A stretch of DNA of 64,000 nt from Allolobophora icterica (lineage: Eukaryota > Annelida > Clitellata > Crassiclitellata > Lumbricidae): NCBI GenBank assembly GCA_963556255.1, contig OY744609.1:19128809-19192808 (forward strand), in the 5' to 3' direction. How positions within the stretch are numbered: the first letter of the stretch is position 1; each line of letters opens with the position of its first letter. Position numbers and translations under genes: made by a program. This document shows positions 56,124 to 64,000 of this stretch, in pieces. The notes under the pieces were generated by a model. That model did no database searches, was not told where the DNA came from, and saw nothing but the letters and a program-made list of their open reading frames with translations.

Positions 56124-56144
56124 CGCAAATGAAAATCATTTGTG
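56124..56144. promoter_or_regulatory. Palindrome AAATGA-N3-TCATTT, copy 6
   Basis: CGCAAATGA / AAA / TCATTTGTG, arms matching at 8 of 9. Four bases after copy 5; a TATA-like ATATATAG (56166-56173) and the integrase ATG (56186) follow. Confidence 0.6.
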
Positions 56145-56185
56145 TATGTGTTTACCTGTTTTGAAATATATAGTTTTTTAGTGAA

Positions 56186-57199
56186 ATGTCTAAGCACCTA
56201 TCAACTATTTATTACAGCCCTAAAGGTTACTGGCGAGGTAGGGCTGCGTTGAAAAAACTAGCCTTAGCCGCCAAAGTTTCAGAGGCCGAGGCTCGTGATT
56301 GGCTGAAGAAACAAGCTGTGTGGCAGATTTATCTACCCGTTCCTCGCCCCATACCGCATCCAAAGTTTGAGGAAAATCGACCAAACGCCGTACACCAAGC
56401 CGATCTCTTGTTTTTACCTCACGATAAAGTAGGTCGAAAGACTTATAAATACGCTCTCACTGTTGTTGATGTTGCCTCACGATACAAAGAAGCTGAACCG
56501 TTGATCAACAAAAGTGCGACCGAAGTCGCCGCCGCTTTAAGCCGGATCTATAAGAGGGGCCCATTAACTTGGCCTCGACTCTTTCAGGTCGATCCTGGAC
56601 GCGAATTTATGGGTGATTTTACACCATTGCTGGTGAAGTACGACGTTCTTGTAAGACGCGGACAGGCCGGAAATCATCGCCAACAGGGCATCGTTGAACG
56701 CTTTAACCGTACTCTAGCTGAGCGACTTTTCGGTGCCCAGTACGCTCAGGAATTGCTCCTGGCTGCAAGGGGGTCATCCGAACGGTCGGTGGAATGGGTT
56801 CGCCGGTTGCCTGAAGTTGTGGCTGCACTAAACGATGAGCCGACGCGCTTGCTCGACATGAAGCCGGTTAAAGCGATGAAAGCTGCTAAAGTGACACAGA
56901 AGCCCTCTCATTCACAAACTAAAGGTCGTTTATGGGGCTTGGATGAGCCTGTTCTCGGACATGACGTTCTCGTTCGATATTTGTACGCTCCCGGCGAGCT
57001 TGAGGGTGGAAGCAAACGCGCCACAGACCCTAACTGGTCGCTCACCATCCACGCTATTTTCGATGTTGTTCGGCAAGCCGGTCAGCCGGCGTTGTACCAT
57101 CTGGTTGATGGACCTGCTCGCGGATTTGTACGCGAGGAGCTGCTTTTAGTTCCTATGGGCACTGAGTTACCCCCTGATAGAATACTCAACCGTCGTTGA
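56186..57199 (+). CDS. Polinton integrase (retrovirus-like DDE)
   Basis: 337 residues. It inserts the element by strand transfer and creates the 6-bp target duplication. The catalytic triad is readable: Asp73 (AVHQADLLFLP), Asp136 (RLFQVDPGREF) and Glu171 (NHRQQGIVERFNRTL), with 34 residues between the last two. The N-terminus has a short helical region (ALAAKVSEAEARDWLKKQA) rather than a clear HHCC finger. The C-terminus (DPNWSLTIHAIFDVVRQ, YHLVDGPARGFVREELLLVP) is the SH3-like DNA-binding part. A TATA-like element sits about 13 bp upstream of the ATG. The 3' end overlaps that of the convergent polymerase gene by 14 bp. Confidence 0.95.
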   Translation: MSKHLSTIYYSPKGYWRGRAALKKLALAAKVSEAEARDWLKKQAVWQIYLPVPRPIPHPKFEENRPNAVHQADLLFLPHDKVGRKTYKYALTVVDVASRYKEAEPLINKSATEVAAALSRIYKRGPLTWPRLFQVDPGREFMGDFTPLLVKYDVLVRRGQAGNHRQQGIVERFNRTLAERLFGAQYAQELLLAARGSSERSVEWVRRLPEVVAALNDEPTRLLDMKPVKAMKAAKVTQKPSHSQTKGRLWGLDEPVLGHDVLVRYLYAPGELEGGSKRATDPNWSLTIHAIFDVVRQAGQPALYHLVDGPARGFVREELLLVPMGTELPPDRILNRR

Positions 57200-60100
57200 T
57201 TTTGTAGTGCCCGTATGCCAGCGTTGTTATCCCGTCCGGAGAAATCCACTTTTTTGTGTCTAATGGAGAGAGGCTGATCTTGTTCTGCTCGTACACTCCG
57301 ATCTGGTGGTCGTGGCTTCGAATCACGACTTGTGTGTGCCGCATTTCTTCTCGTTCGAACAGGCATTCCTTGTATAGCTCGTGGTGCAGATCCTTCTTCA
57401 CAACTGCTCTCTGAACGCCTTTTGCTTTCCTGATCTCTGAACCGCCCGATTTTAAGATCGAGTACATTTTCGGACGCAGTCCCACGAATTGGGCTATGGC
57501 AACTCCGTTACATTCATCTTTGAACTTTCCCACGACTTTTTTGTTCTCGGCGTCGTAGTAGGGGCTGTCTCTAGGAAACTCTGAGAGGTCGTATAGGTGT
57601 TTTTTATTCCACATATCGGCGTAGGCGTTCGGAGTTTCCACCTGAAATAACAGGCTGTCAGTGTCTGTATATAGCAACTGGGCTTTTTCTCCGTACTCGT
57701 TTTTCACATTGTTGTACCAGAAGTCGTACATGAGATGCTTGCTGAGGTCGAGGACAGCCTGGCCGACATATACAGGCCTGTTTAACTTGAGCTTGTTCTT
57801 CAAACTGTGAATCGCGGCGAGTTGGTCGTTGAAGATTTTGTGCGATATGTAGGCCGGGTCGGCGATAAGTTTACGAAGTTTGTCAACTTTTGAGGTCGGT
57901 ACCAGGTCAACCCTGATTCTTTTCCTAAGATTCTCCATGGACTTGCCAAAGACCGCATTATTAGTCAGTTTGAAGAAGTCCTTTTCAAATTCTGACGTTG
58001 CCTTCGCTCTCAATTTCGTGTTCATCTCGATGTATGGAGCCATCCACGCCTCCTGTCTAAACTTAATGGTACGATGGATCTTACTAACTCGCAGGCCCAA
58101 CGAGTGGTAGAGTTTAAGATTTCTATAATGGACCACATACCGCTCCTTAGGTCGTAGGCTTGGCACTAACTTCACATGCTTTGTGAACTTGCTTCCCAAC
58201 TCGTTCATAAGCACATTCTGATAGTCACTCAACCACTCCTCCTGGACTGTCAGGGTCTCCGGTGCTAAGGGATAGTCGCTATGTGCATTGTGAATTTGCT
58301 CAGGGTACTCGAGATCGACTTCGAGCAGGAAGCCTTCAGGCGCGTCGTCTGGAGTTTCCAACACTTCTTCGAGAGTTGGACTCTCCCAGCTGAATCCACC
58401 AACCGGCAGTGGCTGTTGCATCGCCCAGCCATAGAGGTTATTAGCATCGAGGTACATGATCCAGTTGTCTGGCTTCGTGGTATCGTGATCTGGGCATTGT
58501 GGATTGTTAGCCTTTGCGAAGCGCTTAGATACCATCGAGATTCCACCTCTGAGGCCTTTCTCTACGAACAAGTGCATATCTACATCGGTGAGAAGTTCGA
58601 GCTCGATTTTCGTCTTTTTCAACAAAGCGTCCCAGGCCATTCCTGGTAGGCTGAAGTAGTTAGCCGGGTCCAGACTGTAGTGCTTCATCGAAGTGGATCT
58701 AAAGGTCTCGAATACATCGGCTAGTAGAAGTACATCCGTTCGGAGATATAAGTCGTGATAGTCGCCCAGAGTTTTACAGTCGAATTCATTCCATACTCGT
58801 TGGGCGTGTTCATAATCCTCATCAGAAATGTTCTCTCGTGTGAGCTTGCTGTAGAACGCTTCTTTGGGTGGAAGTCGATCTTCTTCGAAGCGGTTGTAAT
58901 TGTCAATGTGCTCGTAACAATATACGCCCTTTCGCCTCAAAAGATCTAGTTTTGTCCTATCGTTGTGAACGAAATTTTCCTTTATATATGCCGTTGTGAC
59001 TTTCAGATCTTCTAGTGATAGGTTTCCTGATAATTTATCCAACGAGCTGTTTAGAAACTGGAGACTATCAATGAACTGTAGTTGTCCAATGTTAAATGTC
59101 ATGTATTTCTCCATATTGTTTGGGATGCAGTTAATTTCAGTTTCCTCATCCTGTGCGGCCTCACAGCTACCTATCGCTTGCATGATGAGATGACTGTCAT
59201 AGCCTCGTAGATTGTGGAAGACCACTGGTACCTTACACTTATCTGGATATATTCGAAGTTTAAGGTTGCAGGCGTTGTGAGCGGCACCTCGGTACTTACC
59301 GGTAATGTGACAGTGGTCGCGAACTCTATCCTCTTCGAGCGCTTCTCCGCAGATATGACATTCAGTAGCCTCGCGGAATGATTGGCGATCAACTGCTGAC
59401 ATAATCATTTTAGCTGGGGCGGCCAGCCTTTGTTTGATAGAGGCCAGCTCGCCTTGTAGTCGTTGCAGGAACTCTGGCACGGCGTTCTCTCCACGATATA
59501 AAACTGGTTTCTTCGTGCGGCCGTCACATCGAACTACTATATAACAGAAGCTGCATGGTTTCTGCTCAGCTATCCGTCTTGTATTGCTCTCGTTAGGGTT
59601 CATGGCTGCACCTTCGATTGGCATGTTTAGAGCCTCGAAGTCGGCAAAGATGATGTACGGGACTCGCATCTGTTTGTAATGGTTCCGGAATTTGAGGATA
59701 TTTTCATCCTCTTTTGGCATCTCAATCCGCTGAGGCTTCTGACTAATGCCCTGACAATCTTTGATATGGGCATCCAGCAAGTCTTGTCTACAGAATATGT
59801 GTAGGCAGCGGCGACATGGGTGCTTTCGCTCTTTATGATCGCTGTTTTTGTACAGCATTCGGGCCAAGTCCTTGATCCAGACATAGTGAAAATTTTCATT
59901 TGCGTCGTCGGCCAGTAGTAGAAGGTCAATATTGTGGACACTGGCCCGGTTTGAAATGTGATTTGGATACAAAGCTTTATCCCACCCGAAGACTGAGACG
60001 CTTATAGTTGGGTTTTGACGCTCAAACTTGTCGATATCTGTGACCTTCACTGGAAATTCAATACCGTCAAAGTTTAGCTCCTGAAGGTGGGCCTGATACT

Positions 60101-60935
60101 TAGTTGGGCGATCCGGATTTTGTCCATGACCTACTGGATACATGGCGCTTAGTATGGCCCACTCGAAGCATCGGTTATCTTTATTCTTTACATTAATAAC
60201 CGTGCGAGGGGGTATATACTTTGGTGTGGGAAAATAGCTCTTGCCTCGGAAAGGCTTATATCTTGCAAAACTTAGGTCTAGCGCCACGACCCGCCTCACC
60301 CTCCACCCCGACCCCTCATTGGTGTACTCTTCGAGGAGTTGTAGTACTTCGGCCTTGGCCTTCCGTATAACCCCTTGGATTTTACCCGCATTGGTAATTG
60401 GTACTGCTTTGCTTCTAAAGTAGGTCGTAGTGGTAATAATACCGGGAGCCGCGTTGCCATCGTACACATTGTCAAGGGTCGGTGCCAACTTTTCCAACTC
60501 AACAGTCAACACTTGAGTGTATTTCAAACCGCCATTTTTCAATAGCTCTTCGTTGAGCTGCGACTCAATGTTTTTCTCCATTGCACTCAAGAAAGCCAAC
60601 GCATCTCCTTCCAGCCTGTGGTTTAAAGGTACTTCTGCACGAAAGTCTCTCAGAAGCTGATTGGCGAGCTGTTTGTGTACTAGAAAGGGTGGTGGCCCAC
60701 CTCTATCCTTCTTAATTAGGAGTGGGTCAAATTCTGCCAGAAGGGCCTTGCGTTTTGCCCCTCTGCGCTTGCGCACTGGAGGAATTGGCTTTGGAAGCAG
60801 TGGCTGTAGTAAGCGCCTTTTGACTGCATCTGGGATAGGTTCGTCTAAGATATTCTGTAGAACAGCCCGAAGAGCTGGTGGCCCGGTAAACTCATTCAGC
60901 AATTGTTCAATTTTTTCATTCGTAGACAATGCCAT
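57186..60935 (-). CDS. Protein-primed family B DNA polymerase (pPolB)
   Basis: 1249 residues; replicates the element. Exo I IIFADFEAL (about 428-436), Exo II FHNLRGYDSH (573-582) and YLRTDVLLLAD (730-740) are present. Polymerase motif A is YLDANNLYGW with Asp830, motif B KLTNNAVFGK (989-998), and motif C YTDTDSL with Asp1091/Asp1093. Cysteine clusters include CRRCLHIFC (374-382) and CHICGEALEE...HCHITGKYRGAAHNACN (526-557, HNH-like). Residues 1-250 are a conserved N-terminal extension, and 250-360 form a further region with DNRCFEW and FHYVWIKD. Intact over its whole length, hence probably functional. Start chosen as the first ATG, with TATAAAAT 10-20 bp before it. Confidence 0.96.
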   Translation of the reverse strand: MALSTNEKIEQLLNEFTGPPALRAVLQNILDEPIPDAVKRRLLQPLLPKPIPPVRKRRGAKRKALLAEFDPLLIKKDRGGPPPFLVHKQLANQLLRDFRAEVPLNHRLEGDALAFLSAMEKNIESQLNEELLKNGGLKYTQVLTVELEKLAPTLDNVYDGNAAPGIITTTTYFRSKAVPITNAGKIQGVIRKAKAEVLQLLEEYTNEGSGWRVRRVVALDLSFARYKPFRGKSYFPTPKYIPPRTVINVKNKDNRCFEWAILSAMYPVGHGQNPDRPTKYQAHLQELNFDGIEFPVKVTDIDKFERQNPTISVSVFGWDKALYPNHISNRASVHNIDLLLLADDANENFHYVWIKDLARMLYKNSDHKERKHPCRRCLHIFCRQDLLDAHIKDCQGISQKPQRIEMPKEDENILKFRNHYKQMRVPYIIFADFEALNMPIEGAAMNPNESNTRRIAEQKPCSFCYIVVRCDGRTKKPVLYRGENAVPEFLQRLQGELASIKQRLAAPAKMIMSAVDRQSFREATECHICGEALEEDRVRDHCHITGKYRGAAHNACNLKLRIYPDKCKVPVVFHNLRGYDSHLIMQAIGSCEAAQDEETEINCIPNNMEKYMTFNIGQLQFIDSLQFLNSSLDKLSGNLSLEDLKVTTAYIKENFVHNDRTKLDLLRRKGVYCYEHIDNYNRFEEDRLPPKEAFYSKLTRENISDEDYEHAQRVWNEFDCKTLGDYHDLYLRTDVLLLADVFETFRSTSMKHYSLDPANYFSLPGMAWDALLKKTKIELELLTDVDMHLFVEKGLRGGISMVSKRFAKANNPQCPDHDTTKPDNWIMYLDANNLYGWAMQQPLPVGGFSWESPTLEEVLETPDDAPEGFLLEVDLEYPEQIHNAHSDYPLAPETLTVQEEWLSDYQNVLMNELGSKFTKHVKLVPSLRPKERYVVHYRNLKLYHSLGLRVSKIHRTIKFRQEAWMAPYIEMNTKLRAKATSEFEKDFFKLTNNAVFGKSMENLRKRIRVDLVPTSKVDKLRKLIADPAYISHKIFNDQLAAIHSLKNKLKLNRPVYVGQAVLDLSKHLMYDFWYNNVKNEYGEKAQLLYTDTDSLLFQVETPNAYADMWNKKHLYDLSEFPRDSPYYDAENKKVVGKFKDECNGVAIAQFVGLRPKMYSILKSGGSEIRKAKGVQRAVVKKDLHHELYKECLFEREEMRHTQVVIRSHDHQIGVYEQNKISLSPLDTKKWISPDGITTLAYGHYKINDG

Positions 60936-61021
60936 AGTTAAAAATTATTTTATACTAATGTGGCAAACTTTTCTTTAATATAATAAGTTTATCATTTCTT
61001 TAAATGTAAATTTTTTATTAT

Positions 61022-61297
61022 CTAGTCTATTGATATAGATGATAGACGTTTCCATTCTTTATTAAATTCGCGAATTAACCCACCTCTTCGAGCTCTGAAA
61101 TATTTAGCGAAATAACCACATTTCATACACTCACCCACGCGTGTTTTTATACCCCTTCCACATTTGGCACATGGTTTTGTCCCGCAGCCGTTTCGCAGTA
61201 GTGCTAAATGTTTGAAACAGTACTCCCCAATGCACCTGCGAGAGCAGAGGGTTGTTTTGCCTATACCGAGCCAAATGCAAAAGTTTTGCCCTAACAT
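61022..61297 (-). CDS. Polinton small zinc-binding protein (91 aa)
   Basis: Two likely zinc sites: C7, C18, C22, C27 with H30 (LCSRRCIGEYCFKH) and C43, C46, C57, C60 (PCAKCGRG, ECMKCGYF). A basic C-terminus (KYFRARRGGLIREFNKEW) follows. Small proteins with this C-x2-C pattern are found at the polymerase end of Polintons; function unknown, perhaps DNA binding or transcription. It lies 86 bp upstream of the polymerase start on the same strand and 91 bp inside the right terminal repeat. Confidence 0.75.
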   Translation of the reverse strand: MLGQNFCIWLGIGKTTLCSRRCIGEYCFKHLALLRNGCGTKPCAKCGRGIKTRVGECMKCGYFAKYFRARRGGLIREFNKEWKRLSSISID

Positions 61298-61388
61298 TAT
61301 GTTTTATGTATACCATAACCTGTTCATTTATTTAATTGATTATTTTTATAATTAGCTAGTTCCAGACCTCGTGGGAGGTTCTCGGCCT

Positions 61389-61679
61389 GCAGCAAACGAC
61401 ACTTTTGCGGCTTGATGTGTTAAGGCACATTTTTTTGTTTTTTGACTGAATTCAAAGCGGCTCGGCTTGAAGGTTTTTGGTGGTGCAATTCGTACACCAA
61501 AAAATAGATCTGTTATAGAGTCCACACACTCTCTGGAGGCCTAGATGGTGTAAACCGGCATCCTCTTAATTCGGTGAGATAACGGAGTGGTGGGGACAAA
61601 AAAATTGTGGGGGTGGAGACCAACCCCCGGTATTTTGACGGAATAACGGGGTGCCCCCAAAACCCCAGTTCCCATCTAC
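61389..61679 (-). repeat. Right terminal inverted repeat of Polinton
   Basis: Inverted match to 44201-44491; ends CCCCAGTTCCCATCTAC. One mismatch at 61610 relative to the left copy. Confidence 0.96.
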
Positions 61680-64000
61680 TAGTTAAGATATGTTCTTTAG
61701 TGAAGATGTGCCATTTAGTTAAGGTAGTTTCTTAGTTAAGATGTGTTCTTTAGTTAAGATAGTTCTTTAGTTAAGACGTGTTCTTTAGTTAAAGTTATTT
61801 ACTTAAGATGTGTTCTTTAGTTGATATGTTCTTTAGCTTAGATGTGTTCTTTAGTTGAGATAGTTCTTTTAGTTAAGATGCGTTCTTTAGTTAAGATGTG
61901 TTCTTTAGTAAAGATGTGTTCTTTAGTTAAGATATTTGTTTAGTTTAGATGTGTTGCTTAGTTAAGATAGTTCTTTTGGTCAAGATGGGTTCTTTAGTAA
62001 AGATATGTTCCTTAGTTTAGATGTGTTCTCTAGTTAAGATAGTTCTTTAGTTTAGATGGGTTCTTTAGTCAAGATAGTTCTTAAGTTTAGATATGTTCTC
62101 TAGTTAAGATGTGTTCTTTAGTTAAGATAGTTCTTTAGTCTAGATGTGCTTTAGTTAAGATTGTTCTTTAGTTGTGTTCTTTAGTTAAGAAATGTTCTTT
62201 AGTTAAGAGATGTTCTTTAGTTAAAAAGTGTTTATTAGTCAAGATGTTTTTTTAGTTAAGATGTGTTCTTTGGTTAAGATGTGTTCTTTAGTTAAGTTCT
62301 TTAGTTCAGAAGTGTTCTCTAATTAAGATAGGCCTAGTACTTTAAGAGTTAAGATGTGTTCTTTAGTTAAGCTACGTTCTTTAGTTAAGATGTGTTTAGT
62401 TAAAATTGTTATTTAGTTATGTTCTTAAGTAAAGATATGTTCTTTAGTTAAAATGTGTTCATTAGTTAAGATAGTTTTTTTTAGTTAAGATGTGTTATTT
62501 AGTTATGTTCTTTAGTTTAGAAGTGTTCTGTAGTTAAGATAGTTCTTTATTTTAGATGTGTTCTCTAGTTAAGATACTTCTTTAAATGTGTGTTTTAGTT
62601 AAGATTCCTCTTTAGTTACATGTGTTGTTTGCGTTTAGGATAGTTCTTTAGTTAAGATGTGTTCCTTAGTAAGATATATTCTTTAGTTAAGATGTGGTCT
62701 TTATTTAAGATGGTTCTTTAGTAAAAAAAATGGTTCTCTAGTTAAGGTGTGTTCTTTAGTTAAGATAGCTCTTTATTTAAGATGTGTTCTTAAGTTAGAT
62801 CTTTACTTAAGATGTGTTCTTTAGTTAAGATGGGTGCCTTAGTCAATTTAGTTCTTGAGTTTAGATTTGTTCTTTAGTTAAGATGTGTTCTTTAGTTAAG
62901 AAGTGTTCTTTAGCTAAGATAGTTCTTTAGTCTAAATGTGTTTTAGTTAAGATTGTTCTTTAGTTGTGTTCTTTAGCTAAGATATGTTCTTTAGTTAAAA
63001 TGTGTTCATTAATTAAAAGTTTTTTACTTGTGTTCTTTAGTTAAGATGTGTTCTTTAGTTAAGATGTGCTCATTAGCTGATTTTTTTAAAGCTAAGATGT
63101 GTTCTTTAGCTAAGATGTGTTCTTTAGTTATGTTCTTTAGTTTAGAAGTGTTCTCTAGTTAAGATAGTTCTTTAGTTTAGATGTGTTCTCTAGTTAAGAT
63201 AGTTCTTAAATTTAGATATGTGCTTTAGTTAAGATTCTTCTTTAGTTACATGTGTTGTTTTTGTTAGGATAGTCTTTAGTTAGGTTGTGTTCTTTAGTTT
63301 AGAAATGTTCTCTAGTTACGATAGTTCTTTAGTTTAGATGTGTTCTCTAGTTAAGATAGAACTTTCTTAAGTTTAGATATGTGCTTTAGTTAAGATTCTT
63401 CTTTAGTTTCATGTGTTGTTTTCATTAGGATAGTTCTTTAGTTATGAAGTGTTCTTTGGTTAAGATGGTTTTTTTAGTTACGATGTGTTCTTTAGTTAAG
63501 ATACGTTAGTTCTATACAGTAGTTAAGTTATGTTTAGTTTAGCTTAGACGTGTTCTTTAGTTAAGATGGTTCTTTAGTTTAGATACATGTGCTCTTTAGT
63601 TAAGATACGGTAGTTCTTTATTTAAGAAATATTCTTTATTTAAGATAGTTCTTTAGTTTAGATGTGTTCTTTAGTGAAGATAGTTCTTTAGTTTAGATGT
63701 GTTGTTTAGTGAAGATAGGTAGTTCTTTAGTTAAGATATGTGCTTTAGGTAAAATGTGTTCATTAGTTAAAAGTTTTTTTTAGATAAGATGTGTTCTTTA
63801 GTTAAGTTCTTTAGTTCAGAAGTGTTCTCTAATTAAGATAGTACTTTAGGAGTTAAGATGTGTTCTTTATTTAAGATGTGTTCTTTAGTTATGTTCTTTA
63901 GTTTAGAAGTGTTCTCTAATTAAGATAGTACTTTAGGAGTTAAGATGTGTTCTTTACTTAAGATGTGTTCTTTAGTTAAGTTCTTTAGTTTAGAAGTGTT
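61680..64000. repeat. 18-bp satellite array (TTCTTTAGTTAAGATGTG)
   Basis: Runs from the Polinton end to the window edge. Units TTCTTTAGTTAAGATGTG alternate with a variant ending AGATAG. Many single-base variants and some long-range duplication (for example 62290-62350 resembles 63795-63855 and 63890-63950). No gene. The first seven bases duplicate those left of the Polinton. Confidence 0.95.

Larger units (their letters stand above)
44201..61679. mobile_element. Polinton/Maverick transposon, complete (17.5 kb)
   Basis: A self-synthesising DNA transposon, also regarded as an integrated virus (adintovirus-like). It has 291-bp terminal inverted repeats, a protein-primed family B polymerase, retrovirus-like integrase, packaging ATPase, adenovirus-type protease, double- and single-jelly-roll capsid proteins and accessory membrane-active proteins. 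Nine genes run leftward from 52323 to 44537, apparently a late block, with gaps of 8 to 153 bp or short overlaps. Early-type genes lie at the right. All large frames are intact except the ATPase, which has one in-frame stop. Confidence 0.97.

Noticed and set aside
61680..64000. Satellite as part of the Polinton or as a coding array
   Set aside because: The terminal repeats end at 61679, the same satellite occurs left of the element, and stop codons (TTAG, TTAA) fill every frame.

Overview
The window is animal nuclear DNA, probably from a marine invertebrate. It has spliced genes with large introns, many LINE and hAT fragments, long tetranucleotide microsatellites, and one complete Polinton/Maverick virus-like transposon. 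I cannot name the species from the sequence alone.

Region 1 (1-19354, plus strand) holds the 3' part of an ankyrin gene. I joined fifteen exons with consistent GT-AG phases into one open frame of 1181 codons plus a stop. In order they encode the end of the ankyrin-repeat block, an acidic linker, ZU5-N, ZU5-C, UPA, a death domain, a low-complexity exon built from 8-residue repeats, and a charged C-terminus. The introns carry SINE, LINE and hAT fragments. The 3' UTR and repeat-rich spacer follow to about 24.1 kb.

Region 2 (24158-36056, minus strand) holds a nine-exon gene that is invisible to simple ORF finding. Its exons join into a 245-codon CRAL-TRIO (SEC14-like) protein resembling the N-terminal half of MOSPD2. 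Its introns contain (TATG)n, (AGAC)n and (AGGC)n microsatellites, an 80-bp tandem repeat, and at least six hAT-type elements with recognisable 8-bp target duplications. From 36.1 to 44.1 kb I see no gene, only LINE and hAT pieces, a pogo-like fragment and a CGTACG-rich patch.

Region 3 (44201-61679) is a 17.5-kb Polinton with 291-bp terminal inverted repeats that differ at one position, so it inserted recently. The minus-strand late block runs: conserved 368-aa protein, penton-like minor capsid protein, pVI-like lytic protein, double-jelly-roll major capsid protein, pX-like glycine-rich protein, adenovirus-type protease, phage-like fibre protein, 181-aa beta-rich protein, and a membrane protein ending in overlapping PSAP and PPPY motifs. 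A 2.5-kb non-coding gap then separates this block from the packaging ATPase (minus), a zinc-ribbon/phospholipase A2 fusion and the integrase (plus), the protein-primed DNA polymerase (minus) and a small zinc-ribbon protein (minus). The genes make up a virion-forming, integrating virus: replication (polymerase), integration (integrase), packaging (ATPase), assembly (capsid proteins and protease), attachment (fibre) and membrane passage (PLA2, pVI-like, late-domain protein). The ATPase has an in-frame TAG just after Walker A, so this copy may be defective for packaging. A family of short palindromes (AAATGA-N3-TCATTT) marks the gene junctions.

Region 4 (61680-64000, plus about 55 bp on the left flank) is an 18-bp satellite (TTCTTTAGTTAAGATGTG) into which the Polinton inserted.
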